A stretch of DNA of 64,000 nt, from contig CAJFCJ010000014.1 in assembly GCA_904063045.1 (NCBI GenBank), positions 1,609,643 through 1,673,642 of the forward strand, given 5' to 3'. The number at the start of each line of letters is the position of its first letter. Position 1 is the stretch's first letter. The notes below the pieces were generated by a model. The model did no database searches. It had not been told where the DNA came from and saw nothing but the letters and a program-made list of their open reading frames with translations. The translations under genes and the position numbers were made by a program. Positions 33,715-47,100 of this stretch are shown here, piece by piece. Source of the stretch: Dimorphilus gyrociliatus (lineage: Eukaryota > Annelida > Polychaeta > Dinophilidae).

Positions 33715-36700
33715 ATGAAATTGCTAATATATTCGATATTAAATTTATTATTTATTGGAGTATTTACTCAACCTGAACCACCTCATATTGCGGTTTACGA
33801 AGGGATGTCAAATTTTTCATTCTCCTGTCCAATCGTCTTTGAAAGGGAAAATATAACAAGTATTGGATACGGAGTTGATAAAGATGATGATACAAAAAAT
33901 TTGTTGATTGCTGACGCAAATGGAATAGTGGACGATCAAAAACATAGATATTCTCTTAAAATATTCAATGAAACTTGGAAAGTAACATTTACACAAGAAA
34001 CTCAATCGTACGAAGATAATGCTTATTTTAGTTGTATTTCTAAAACAGAAAGTTTAAGAGCAGTGTTTGTTTTATTATGTAAGTTTTAGAAATGAATAGT
34101 AATATTGTTATTTCTCTTATATTTCTTTAATAATAGCCAACTACGAATGTGATAAACAAGGAAATGTTGATGTATTACATGGTGATAAGATGAATTTCGT
34201 CATGAGTACCAATTTTACTCATTTTAGTCCGTTTATTGTTTGTCAATCGAGTGATGAATTTCTATCTATTACGAAAACCGAACGAGTTGACATATTCAAT
34301 ATGATAGATACATATGAAGCATTGAAAGGATTCATTGAAGGACAAATATCTGTTGAAGGATTCGATAAAAAACCAGCTAATTTAACTTGCTCCTTCACTT
34401 TTGACCCAGAGAAGGATCTTGATTCAGAACAGTATATTCGTCTGTCGCTTATGCCACCAATTTTTTCTCAGGTTTCTTCTACTCAACCATCCTTCCACGA
34501 TAAGGGTGATCAGAGTAAATTAGCTTGCAACATAAATTTCAATGTACAGTGTAAGTCTCTGTCTAGATGTTTTAAAGAGATTTAATACTTTGTTATTATT
34601 CTTTCTTCGTCTTTTGCTCCTTCCCCTCCCCCTCCACCCAACGACCCCTTTTAGATGGTCCTGATAGCGTAACGATAACAGAAATTGACAACACAACCGT
34701 ACGATGTCAGTACAAGGCTAACTACTCAAATAGATTGTATACCAATTGGACGGTATTGAGAATATCAATACATCCTTTTCTTCTTCAGATAATCAAATAT
34801 TTAATTAACAGATTAACGGAACTATTGTAAATAATGAAACTAAGGATATTTTGGATTTAAGTAGTTATCATAATGTTCGTCCCATATTTGTCACGTGTAG
34901 GCCCTCTATAGAATTTTATAATAGCCAAATAAATAGCTCGGAAAGTGAAGTTTTTGCTTGGGGATTAGGTATGATATAGAAATATGTAATTATTATATAA
35001 AGAGTGATTTATTATCATATTTTACTGTTCTATGATATATTCATTATACTCTATACTATATCTTTGTTTAAACGATGTTTAGATGCTGTACCACCTACTC
35101 TTTCTCCTCCTCCTCTTGACCGTCATATACCATCAAATTTGGCGTTGTATGAAGACCAGGACAAACCTTTTCAATTTTTCTGCCATGGTTGGCCTGCTGT
35201 TCCACCAATTATAGATTACTCCTCTTACGGGCCAACTGATGATGGAAATGATAAAAAACTCATTGCTGATAGAGATGGTATTGTTCCTGGAGAAAGTCAT
35301 AGATATCAAATGGAAGTTGACGAATACTTTAGTAGAGTTATCATTTATAACGCTTCAGTCAAATCATATGAAGATAACGCCTATTACGAATGCGCCACTG
35401 GTAAAGAAGCATTTAGATCCGCATTTGTAGTTTTATGTAAGTAATTGACAAATTTTTTATATATCATGTATATATACTAATATATTCTAAGATATATATA
35501 AAATTTATATATATATTTATATATATATATATAATTTATAGCCGATTTTAATTGCCATACGAGAACTTTGTTCGGAGTTGAGGATTTACCTTTGGAGTTT
35601 GAAATAAGCGTTAATTTTACTCATTTTGCACCACTTTTCAAATGTGAAAGTGATACCAATGTAACACTTATCCCCGATTATAACTATTACATGAATGATC
35701 CTAACAAGCCAATGAAAGGAACTGTTACTGGAAAAGTAACACTAGGCAATCCATCAAGAAATGCAACATATCTTCAATGCTATTTTACATACGATTCAGA
35801 AGATTACGTATTCTTTAATGAACTGAATCATTTGTTAAGTATTCCACCAGCTCAGTCTTTCGCTGATTCTCTCCAACCGAAATTCGCTTATGAAGAAGAT
35901 AAAGATAAAGTCTCTTGTCGTAATCCACTAAATATTCAATGTAAAATTTTTCATTTTATTATCTTTATGATGTTTTACTATGGTTAAAGGATATTTTCTC
36001 TTTCCATTTTAGTCGGTCCCGACAATGTAGAAATTAAGGAAAATGATACTGTAAATACTACAGTGGAGTGCCATTTCATCGGTCATTTCAAAGAATATAA
36101 GTATACTAATTGGATTGTAAGTGTTTTTAATTATCATTTTATTGAAAATTTAGCCCAATTTTTAACATGTTTTATTAAAACTAGGTTAATGGCGAATTGA
36201 AATTTAATAGAACTCAAGTGTATGTAGATTTATCCCCAATTGAAATTGAAGCAGATATTACATGTGAACCTTGCGTGGAATTTTTCAACGAAGTAGTCAG
36301 ATGTAAAGAAAGTAGTAATGTTTATCATTGGAAGCCGATTGGTTAGATATATTCATTTTTTCATCAACAATCCATCTTACAATGATTTTACACTATTCTT
36401 TTATTCCATAGTTACACCACCTCCTCCTACAACTGAAGCACCCATACCAATTAGAGAAAGTCCCACAAATCTAGTAATATTTGAAGGAAGAAAGAATTTT
36501 TCTTTCTCTTGTTCACCATTTCCAGCAAACGCAACGATCATTGGAGATTCTGTTAAATACGATAATCAGCTAAAGGGCGTGCTAATTTCTAATGAAACAT
36601 CAATACTTCCCGAATACGATGATCTTTACGATATAACGATAGAAGATGACGGCACACGAACAGTATACTATACAGAGACAAGTGATAAATATAGAAATAA

Positions 36701-39384
36701 TTATTACCACGATTGCGTAATAGAATCAGCCGCGAATATCGTACATTACAGAGGAGCTGTTGTCGAATTAAGTAATATTAGAACAACGAAACTTTCTTAT
36801 AATTTCATATAATAAGTTAATTGATTATTAAAATTTGTATTTTGCAGCAAATTACCATTGCAGCAATGAGAAAGTCTACGCAATTGAGCATAAAGTTCTA
36901 ATTCCCAATATGAATGTATCTTTTACTCATTTCTCTCCAAAATTTCAATGCACAAACGATAGAGGTGAAAAAATGAAAACTCTAGCAGTCTCCACCTATG
37001 ATTTTGGAGATAGTAAACCTATGAAGGGATATACTCTTGGCAATATCGATATTGAAGATAAGGACTTGAAAAGTTTAAAATGCATGTACACATATGATAG
37101 GACAGAATATGTACTGGGTGCGGAACTCACATACTTTTATTTACTTCCCCCGTTGGCTAGTTTTGTCAGTGATAGACAGCCGTATTTCTATTATGAGGAA
37201 GATAGAGACAAACTAATATGCGAGTTCGACATAGAAGTGCAATGTAAGTAGCTTACGCCCTCTGGTTGTGCACCTGTATAATAAATATGCCTTTTTAATT
37301 CAATAATTATATCTAATATATTGTAGATGGACCAACTGATGTAAATATTTCTGTAAGTGACGTTGATAAGAATATTGTTCATTGTAATTTTACTGGAAGA
37401 TATGTAAACTTGATCAATACAAACTGGACGGTAAGTTTTTATTAATCTTTATCCAATTTTCTCCTCCTGTGTAAACAGTAATGTTATTTTGTTCAATTCC
37501 AGGTGAATGGAGAACTTCAGCTGCCTACTGAAAATTTCATTGATTTATCGAATTTACCGTCTCCATCAAGAGTTACTTGTGAGCCTTGCCTCGAATTCCA
37601 AGACGGTAGTATACAATGCAAACAAAGCGAAGAATTTATTTGGACTAGTCCAAGTAATAAATTATGCATAAATAATTATATAATCATTTTTTACTAAAAC
37701 GATAATTCACCTATGAAAATAGTACCCTACATTTCTGTTTCTCCTACAAACTTTGCTGTTTACCAGGGCCGAGCTTATTTCTCTTTCTCATGCTCGCCAT
37801 ATCCAGAAGATAATAAGATTGTAGGTAACGCATTTAAAGTTGAAAACAACGATATATCTGTTTATATGGCGAATGAGAATAGAATCATTGCTGAATACGC
37901 TAATGATTATGAACTGGAATACAATGGAGCAGTAAGAACCATCTTTTATACAAAGCCAACAGATTCGTATAAGGATCATCTCTATCATGAGTGTGTCCTT
38001 AAAGAGAACAGATACAGAGCTACTCTGACAGTTTTATGTAAGGGGATCATCTATTTATAATTTAAAATCTTATGATGTAATTATTTAAACCAACAGCCAA
38101 TTTTCAATGTCAAGATGACCCTCTGATTGTTATAGAAAGACGAAACACTTCAATGATTATGAGAGTTGATTTTGTACATTATTCACCTGAAGTAGTATGC
38201 ATAGGAAATGAAGGATTATTAAGTCAAACTTTCGGTATAACAGAATATACTAAAACTGATGTCAAACAACCAATGGAAGGTTTTACTAATGCTTATGTAA
38301 CAATCAATGATAGAAATGTTAAAAATATCCAATGCGCATTCATGTACGATCCTAGTAATTATGTTCTTATTGATGAAGCTATCCACGCTTTTTCGCTTCC
38401 TCCCGAAGGCTCATTTATAGACCTTTTTCAGCCCACAATGGCTGAAAATGATGATATTGAGAAAGTAACCTGTAAACGGCCAGTTGAAGTTCAATGTAAG
38501 CGATTTTTATTTACACAGTTTTCACAATCTGATTATTTTTATAATCTCGATATGTTCTTTTATTTCGAAAAAAAGATGGTCCTGAGAATATCAGATGTGA
38601 AGAAACAGCTGCTAATTCGAGAATTGTAAAATGTATTTACACTGCAAAAGTGACAAGACTTTTAAGAGTCAACTGGACGGTTTGTACAACATATTAGAAG
38701 GAAAGAATACCTTAAACAAATCAATAATATATCTAAAATAGGTTAACAATGATGAAGTTAACGGTCAAACTGATGAAACTATTGATCTTACCGATAGAGA
38801 AGAGGAGTTGTCTGTAAAATGCCTACCGTGCGTTGAATTCTATAACTCAGAGATCAATTGCGCAGAAGGAAGTGTGTTAAATCTGCCAGCAATTCAAGGT
38901 AATATTTATATACTAAAAGTTACAATCTAATTAGTATAATCAAGTTACGTATTAAATACAAGAAAGTGTAATTACAATTATAATTTCAATAGGATCAACT
39001 TCAAAAAATCCAACTTCAACAGAAAAGACTACAACAAGATTGACTTCAACAGTAAAGACTACACCGGAATCAACTTCAACAGAAAAGACTACAACAAGAT
39101 TGACTTCAACAGTAAAGACTACACCAGAATCAACTTCAACAGAAAAGACTACAACAAGATTGACTTCAACAGAAAAGACTACACCAGAATCAACTTCAAC
39201 AGAAAAGATTACAACAAGATTGACTTCAACAGTAAAGACTACAACGAGATCGACTTCAACAGAAAAGACTACACCGGAATCAACTTCAACAGAAAATACA
39301 ACTCCCTCTTCAGCCACAAAGATATACTTTAGTTGGCTATATGCTTCAATTTTCTCGATGATTTTTGCCTTAATTCTATCGTAG
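33715..39384 (+). CDS. Four-unit surface protein of the three-domain family, with Thr/Ser stalk and probable GPI anchor
   Basis: Exons 33715-34078, 34137-34550, 34655-34752, 34812-34968, 35083-35436, 35542-35940, 36013-36116, 36185-36341, 36412-36771, 36848-37243, 37327-37430, 37503-37653, 37723-38037, 38097-38495, 38576-38679, 38742-38898, 38993-39384 encode 1474 residues. After a signal peptide (MKLLIYSILNLLFIGVFT) the same four-exon unit repeats four times (intron phases 1,1,0,1). Unit landmarks are: VYEG/VYQG with FSFSC; FTHFSP; YGP; NWT followed by VNG; and TCEPC-EF. Short Pro/Thr linkers join the units (PPTLSPPPL, TPPPPTTEAP). The last exon holds a Thr/Ser/Glu/Lys-rich repeat stalk and ends in a hydrophobic stretch (IYFSWLYASIFSMIFALILS) with no cytoplasmic tail, typical of a GPI-attachment signal. 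Many N-glycosylation sites are present. Confidence 0.8.
39005..39310 (+). repeat. 60-base coding minisatellite of the Thr/Ser stalk
   Basis: About four copies of a 60-base unit, itself two related 30-base halves, followed by further halves. The unit codes for STSTEKTTTRLTSTVKTTPE with small changes. The period is a multiple of three, so copy-number change keeps frame. Confidence 0.9.
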
Positions 39385-39605
39385 AACTTCATTTCTAATA
39401 GAGTATATGAATTTTATATAATATGGATTTCTTATTTGGAAATCGATGATTTATCATAACCAATTAATTAATTAATTACTTAATCAATTAAGCAATTTAA
39501 CAAGTTTAATACAAATTTAGCAATAATTGTATTTTTGTAATATTTTATATTAGAATGCAAGTATATGCTATTTTATATAGATATAAATTACATAAAATAG
39601 ACGTT

Positions 39606-41287
39606 TTATATTATAGTTTCTATATATAGTGGCACAGTTTCAAAATTCTCCCTATCGCATTTACTTTGACAAAATTTTGATAACAAAAAACAACCTTCAC
39701 CATTTTTACTTGTCGGAATAAATTGATCTAATTGATAATTTTCAAATAATCCGTATTTCAATTGATCGTTCATCCAATAGGATTTAAATGATAAAGTTAA
39801 TAAAGAGAATAAGTCAAATAATGCATAATTTTTATTTGATGGGTCGGAAATAAATTGACGAATATTTTCTGTTATATAGTATGAACTTGGAAGTAGATTA
39901 TCCTTTTCAATAAGAAAACGGCACTTTTGTAAGCACAGAAACCATAAACTAGGTGGCCAGGTTTGAAAAATATCGCCTTTTAATGTTTTAATCACTAAAT
40001 TTCTTTGAATAGGCTCGTTTAATTCTTTTAAAAGTAAACTAATTAAATGTAATCCATTACTTCTTATTAGTAAGCTTTCAATAATAAAACGTGACATTAT
40101 CTGGAATCTTGATCCAAAATCTTTTTGCTTTTGTAGATAGCCGACCAATGAAAGATTTATGTTTGCAGGATGAGTGATTGGGCTCAAAAATGTAAACCCT
40201 AATTTATTCATTAGTGTTAAATCAGTCTTATTCCATCCGTCTAATTGATATTCTAGATCGGGTGAAAGAATTTTATAATCAACTTGAATTTCAAACATTC
40301 TCCATTGACAAACCGAATTGGAACAAACTTTTTGCAACATACGGGAACATTTACAGTTCTTAAAATGGGATATTACAATTTCTCGCAAGTGCTGTTTACG
40401 AAGCTTTTCCCTGTAGTTTGAGCATAATTGAATGCTATAGATAATTGACTCATTTCTCGCTATAGATTCTTCCAAGAATTCATGATAAATTTCATTCATT
40501 TCCGGTTTGCAAGAATGCTGATTATCCGTAAAATATTCTTCTCCGTTAAATGTTATTACTTTAAGGCCACGGTTAAATTTATAAGTTATAAAAGAAATAT
40601 TTAGTTCTGAATGGAAGCTGTCTTGTTCAATTTGATGAACTACAGCAGCTGAATTAACAATACGATAATCCGTAAATAGATTCTTTATCTTCTCTAACTG
40701 ACATTTCATAGGAAAGACAGCAATAGTAGATATTAAAGAGACGAATGACGAAAGTAGACCGAGAGTAAAACCAAATCCAAACTCAATTTTAACAGTTTTA
40801 TTCTCTGTTTTCTTGACCCAACTATGCTTTGTACAGCCGATTGAAAAAATAATGCATGCGATAGTCGTTAAGAGGAATGTAAGAGAGCAGAGAGGGAATA
40901 TAATGCACTTTCCAATAACGGGTGAACGAACAATGGTACAAACGAAAAATGTTACGTTATGTTCAACTATTATTAAAACGGCACTTGTTATCATGATAAT
41001 TGTAGTAGCATCTCTCCAAACTATATAAAAAAAAGCGTTAAAACAAATATTGACTTGTTTTAAATATAAGCACGGCACTAACCTAATGTTGAAATAAACT
41101 TGAGAAAATTTGACTTGTCTTCAAATAATCCCAAGTTTATTTTTGTTGCGTTATCCTCTGACTGTTCGATAATCTTCACTGTAAGCCAATCCGATGAGAA
41201 TAATGATTTCATGTGAATGTACAGATTAAGACACGATAGTAGTATAATTGCTGCTAATAAAGAGTAAGTCTTAGTTGTTAGCGCCAT
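39606..41287 (-). CDS. Four-transmembrane protein with long cytosolic C-terminus, family unknown
   Basis: Minus-strand exons 41083-41287 and 39606-41020 give 539 residues. Hydrophobic segments lie at about 8-26 (YSLLAAIILLSCLNLYI), 74-98 (TTIIMITSAVLIIVEHN..), 112-133 (LCSLTFLLTTIACIIFSIG) and 148-170 (FGFTLGLLSSFVSLISTIAVF), a tetraspan layout. The first extracellular loop has an N-glycosylation site but no claudin W-GLW-C-C motif. The remaining 365 or so residues are mixed polar/hydrophobic with Cys pairs (KNCKCSRMLQKVCSNSVCQW) and Leu-rich helices that I do not recognise. It is convergent with the GPI-anchored gene, 221 bases apart. No functional claim. Confidence 0.6.
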
Positions 41288-44109
41288 AATCTCGTTATAT
41301 TTCAATACATCCAGAGACTAGCGACAGTTGTGGAAGATCCAATAGTAGGCATATGAGAACGAAAACCAGAGGGACACAGAAAAGAGAAAGAGGGAGAGCA
41401 GAAAGAGCAGAGAGAGAGAGAGAGGGAGAGAGAGAGAGAGATAGAGGGAGAGAGGGAGAGCAGAGCAGAGAAAAAATTGAGCGCTTATAGTAGTAGTAAG
41501 GAGAAAGCAGAAGGAGCGAAGGTAGTGAGATTGGGATGGCTGACAACAAGTAATAGAGTAAGAGAGAAAGAGATACAGTTGAAAAACAACTAGAGATGAA
41601 AGTTGAAAGAGCAATAGCAAAATTAGAACTAGATTTAAATGTAACACTATTTGCACACAAATAAAAATAGTACGAGAAAAATAGTGAAATTTAGAGATAT
41701 GCAAATTGCCGAACAGAAGACAGAATAACAGCGAGGGAGAGAGAGAGAGAGAGAGAGAGACAGATAGGAGAGAGAAAAAGGGAATGTTAAAAGAAGAGAG
41801 CAAAAATTGTAAATCGAATAGACTGTAATCTTTCTATCTTATGAGAATATACAGCGAATATAGCACAACTTTTCAACTATGAATCATCCTGCTCTTTGTA
41901 TCTTTTCAGTTTCATTGAAGTTTCCATTCTATATTACATAATAATAGGTGAATTTTAATACGAAAAGAAGTGTTTTTATAAACTCTATACAATATACATC
42001 ATCATATAAAGTATATAAACTTGTTTTTGAAGAGTTTCTTTAATATTTTCTAAATAATACTTGCGTGTATAATAATTAACATAAGCAGCAATGAATATTT
42101 ATCCAATAAACCCGTAAAACGTAAATTTTTATTTAATAGTCGTATGTTTACAACTATGCAATAGATAGCTAAATATAAAAGCGTATAGTATTCTATTATA
42201 AAATATTCAAAGATATTGAAAAATTTAGGTTAAATTACAACATTATAGAGTCTCGCAGAGAAATATTGTATATAGTTTATACGTTAAAACAAGAATTGCT
42301 CTCTAATTACGATTTTAACAGTAAAATTATTTCGTTAATTAAAGAATATTATAAAATTTAAATATTTATTAATTATTACATAACAATAATATTTTATTTA
42401 GATATTTTATAGCATTCCCATCTCTTCCACTGATTATTTTTCATCGCTCATTATATTTAATCTTTCAATAGATAGATTCAATTTAGTGAATAAAATACCT
42501 ATACCATAATTTCCCTATCTATTTATTATTAATGAGATTAAAAAAAACAACTAATGAATTAATGGACACCTTAAAGCTCCTCTTTTTATTTATTTCAATA
42601 GAAATCATACACAGAATACCATTAATGTGTGCTATCCATTTAACTTTATTAGTTTGTTATTATACCTAAAAGGTAATTAATCTATTATTATACTCTCTCT
42701 CCCCAAATAGAGATTTCTAGATTTTTATCGACCTTTTACAGTTTTTAAAACTTTTAGCCTACTTTAGTAGGATTAAGTAATACTTTTGGATATTTCCTTC
42801 ACAATAACATATTTAATATAGAAGATATTTAATAAAATAAAACGAGGTAATTAACAAAAGAGGAAGAATACATAGAGTAAATTATTATTTATAACCAAAT
42901 GGTTGTAATTTTTAACGCATGATTGATAAAAAGGAATTATCTTTATCATCTCGACATTTACTCTATAAGATTGTAATTCGTTGTATAAAAGCCTGTCCTA
43001 AAATCGGTATAATTGTATACAATAACTCGGTATTACTATTGTATCGACTCTTTAGACCCTAAAGTTAGTTATAAAATAAGTAAGTATTCTATTTTATGAA
43101 GCCAGCTTGTTTATTACTAGAACAGAATTAACTTACCTTCAAAATAGTGAGAGTACTTCAATATCTTCCAACCAAGTTAAGGAGCAAAAGTGACATATCC
43201 CATAATGCAAAGAAAATAAGAATAAGAAATATAGGACAATGAGCTTACAAAAGCTAAATGATTAAAGTTAATGGTTGTGTGTTAAAGTTTATCCATAAAG
43301 TAAAGAATTTACAGTATATACAGTATATATATACATACTGTATATGATACTTAATAGGTATAAAGTGAAATTGACAGTTGTACAGTACATAGAACATATG
43401 TAAGAAGTATTTTAGGTTAATAATTATATTTAATTATAGTTTATAATAAATTTAATATGTGTCAGCAAATACTCGGAATAATATACAAAAAAACAAACCT
43501 TAAAAACCTAGTTGAATATGTAATAAGAAACCAGACTGTTTTGTAAACACCTAGTTGAAATGTTTGCATTTAGGGCTTTCATCTTAAGTAAACAGTTAAA
43601 AAGGCAGGAGTTGAAATAGAATTTTTGTCACCTTTTTTTTAACCTCTTCTACTTAGAGCTTGATATGAAATTCTTAGCTGTATATTCTGATATTTATATA
43701 TAAATATATATATAGTAACCACTTTATGTCGTTTATTGTTATATCAGATCTTTAAAGTTGATTCTTTTTCAGAACAATAAAGTATTGTAAATACTCTTCG
43801 TAAATGGAAAAGAAGTAGCCATAAATGAAATAGACATACAAAATATTTTTGATATGATGTCGGGTATATTTAAATTTATACGAAAATAATAGAAAGAAAA
43901 CATTATAGCTAAGAATGGAAAATTGAAGATTTTGTTTTTTTTTTCACATATCAACAACACATCTTCTCTCAGTCTTTTTTTTAAGCATTAAGATAATTAA
44001 CAAACAGTTAAATCCCTTTTGAAGAAAGCTGAAAAAGAATACAGTATAACAAGAACAAGAAGAAGAGGAGGAGGGGGAAACGCGTGGGAAGATTGATGAT
44101 ATTGACGAA
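41288..44109. other. Intergenic region with GA-rich promoter-side repeats
   Basis: The first 500 bases are purine-rich, with (GA)n at about 41408-41450 and 41735-41761, upstream of the tetraspan gene. The rest is AT-rich with no coding exon seen. A TA-rich imperfect palindrome around TACAGTATATA / TATACTGTA lies near 43311-43347. Confidence 0.5.
41405..41470. repeat. (GA)n microsatellite
   Basis: Near-perfect GA runs with GGAG interruptions. A second run lies at about 41735-41761. Open frames on the minus strand here are just the translated repeat. Confidence 0.85.
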
Positions 44110-47100
44110 TTATAGATTAGAAAATTCGTTTGTCAAATATCCTTCTTCATCGACGTATCTACTAAACGGCTCCTCGAATATTGGAACTCTTGCTCTCCGA
44201 CATCCTTCTTTTTTCACATCTTGCTTATTTCTTCTATACATGTATACTAGCAGAAAGGCAATTGTAATGATCAGAATAAGAGCAATTCCTAAAAAAGATT
44301 TTGAAAATAAAGGTTATTAAATGAAAGGACAAAAAGTAAAAGAGAATCAAAGGTCACATACCCAAAAGCACAAACGTAATTGGAAAACTTTGATTGGCTT
44401 CCATAACTTTAGTACTTGTAACTTTAGGGCAAGAAACCCCTTTCGCATTAGATAGATGAAACTCGTTCCAGAACGCCACTGACCTGGCGCTAGGAAAAAT
44501 GAACGAATATAAGTATAATTAAGAAAACATATTTAAATATATGCAGTCTACAACTTACCGAAAGTCACTTTTCTGTGAGTTTTTGGTTAATTGACTAGAA
44601 AATTCAAAATAATGGCGATTGAAGAAAGTGTAAGAGTACCAATATAAACCTTCTTTGTTGAAACCTTTATTCTTCCTTCCATTAGGGTTTCTAGAGCATT
44701 TAAGACAAGAGATATTTTTAATTAAGTGGAAAGCACTCTAACATCCGTTACATTAAAAGATAATCCTATTTAGTGGTATAACTCTTAAGAGTTAGTCTTA
44801 AGAACTAGGCTCATATAATTTTATCTTAATATTTGTCAGCTTAACATTCCTAAATATTTTAATTAGACATTATTAGTTAGCTTAACCCTTAAAAATTTGA
44901 TTTTCAAAGGATAGTAATTATTTACTAGGGTTTATAAGAAAATTCTATTGACAAATGGAATTAACAACAAGACTCTAAAGGATCCAATAAGGGCAAACGA
45001 TTCTTTTGAAGTCGATAACAAAACCAACCCTATCTGTTCTAAAATTCTTTTAATAACAAGTATTTCCCACTTTTCTCTTTCTTTTCTGTTTGGTTTAAAG
45101 TCCTCTTCTTTTTTTATCATTTTTGTTTCAGAGTACACCGAATATCGAGCGTATTCAAATAGCCAACATAAATTTTAACGAACAATAGATAGCGATGTTG
45201 ATAAATCGGCAACAACTTAACCGAAGCCTTTACAGCGTAAACTGTCACAACAGCCTATTATTTAGTAGTTTAGATGTCAATTGATACATAACCCAGTTAG
45301 ATTATTTTTCTTTAATTAAGTAGGGCATTTTTAAATAACAATGCCTTGTCGGTGCATTCTATTCTCTCGAAATATCTGTTAAATTATTCAATTAAAGGCT
45401 AATTAAATAATTAATTACAAGATGACATAATTGTTAAATGCTCGTGTAGTATTAAAAAAAAGTAAATTTAGAAAGGGAGAGTAGGAGTGGGTATGTGCGA
45501 GCGTGTGTGCCAAGGAGGGTTACTTAGACATCTGGCGTGATAAAATCAAATAACATTTTTTCCGATATTTTGTCAATAGTACAACAATACTAGAGAATTT
45601 TTCATTAAAAAGAGGTGAGAAGGACAGTTGTGAGATTAAAAACATCCATGTCGTTAATCGAGATTGTATAACATCTAAGAGTTCAATTTCTTTGTCCTAG
45701 AGAGAAACAGTTCTTTGTTTTTCAACTACTCCATCTATGTTATTATTTACCGCACAAAGCGACGCACCTGGCGTTCTGTATATTTTTTTGACAAAGACGC
45801 TGAACAATGTATAACTTTTGCGTTCGGCGTATTGCAAACTTGATAGTTTGTAAAGCTAACCGTTTTTTACTCCGTTATAAATAATTAAGCCCATAATATA
45901 TACAATGGACAGTAACCGTAAACAAACGCCTTTGTTAATAAACATTATAATATTGATAACCTATACAATCTGACCAGCGTTTCGCATTGTAATTTCCAAT
46001 GGCTAAATGGGAATTTGATTATAGTGATAACGACTCCCAATCTCCCCGACATATTTTCCCTATCAATCGAGTGGGTCGTTTTCTTATTTTCTTTATAATC
46101 TAGAGCTGACAGATTGCAAATGAATCAAAGAGAAGCTAAGAAACTCTGGCGACAAGCTTAGTCTTATAATCTCAGCAAGAACACCAAAAAAAAAAAAGCT
46201 CTGTGACAACTAGTCTCTTCTTAATCAGTATCTAATCTCTACAATTTCCAAATTTGTCCATACTTAACTACCTTTGTTTTTTCAATGGTTAGCCTTGAAT
46301 TTCACGGTAATTTGAACTGCTGATAACTTCTTTATCTTATTTTTTGATACAATTTTATTATTCTTTAACCCTAACTATTTATATATTAGTTGCATAATCT
46401 ATATTACCATGGAATAAACACTAATAAAAACATAAACGCTTGTTTGCTATGTAGTTAACTTTTAAAGATATTCTTATTTTAGTTGATTGATCTAATAAAC
46501 TTTAGTATTTAACAGTTGATGATAAACACAGGACCTTTATTTCGTCAACTAAACCCATACTTTAGCACGTACTTGATAAAAAAATACTGAACCCCTTAGC
46601 GTACATTCAGTAAACTTTCGTACTTTCTTCCCCTAGTTTATACAAGATAACAAGTCCACAGAGATTACATAATCTGTATGTTCAACACGATGTACGTTAA
46701 CGCCTTTCTTTTCTATATAGTATCTAAAGTTTTGAATAGATTTTATATATATTAAACAGTATATATAAACTAAATATATTGCATATAAAAAAAGACTATT
46801 ATGGTGACTCTTTATGAAAGATTAATATCTGATAATACAAGCACTTACAGGAATGGTTCCGACTAAAAATAAGACAATAATAATAGTTTTCATTGTTATA
46901 GTTATTGAAAGAGACTATTTTTTTCGTTCAATAAATAAAATAAAAAACCCTAAAACACAAATTTACTTGTTCCTATTTTGTATAGACATATATTTATATA
47001 AATAAATATAAATATAAATATTGAACGTATTTAACTTAAGAATAGCTATGCTAATAGCTTCCTGTTAATTCAAAGCTTTTAGGAAAAGAGCAAAATACTA

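Noticed and set aside
38952..39392. 146-codon minus-strand frame across the Thr/Ser stalk
   Set aside because: It is fully explained by the 30-base repeat period; the sense strand is in frame with a 17-exon gene.
41295..41803. Two overlapping minus-strand open frames rich in Leu and Ser
   Set aside because: They are translations of GA/CT microsatellites with no ATG context, splice signals or composition like real genes.
43305..43350. TA-rich palindrome (TACAGTATATA.. / ..TATACTGTA), with similar TGTATATATA runs near 58855 and 63298
   Set aside because: Simple TA-rich sequence; no target duplication or terminal repeats to support a mobile element.
44084..44320. 78-codon plus-strand frame
   Set aside because: It is antisense to the transmembrane/tail exon of the neuroligin-like gene, which has better evidence.
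44932..45178. Overlapping frames on both strands in the large intron
   Set aside because: Open on both strands by chance; no splice sites or domain evidence.
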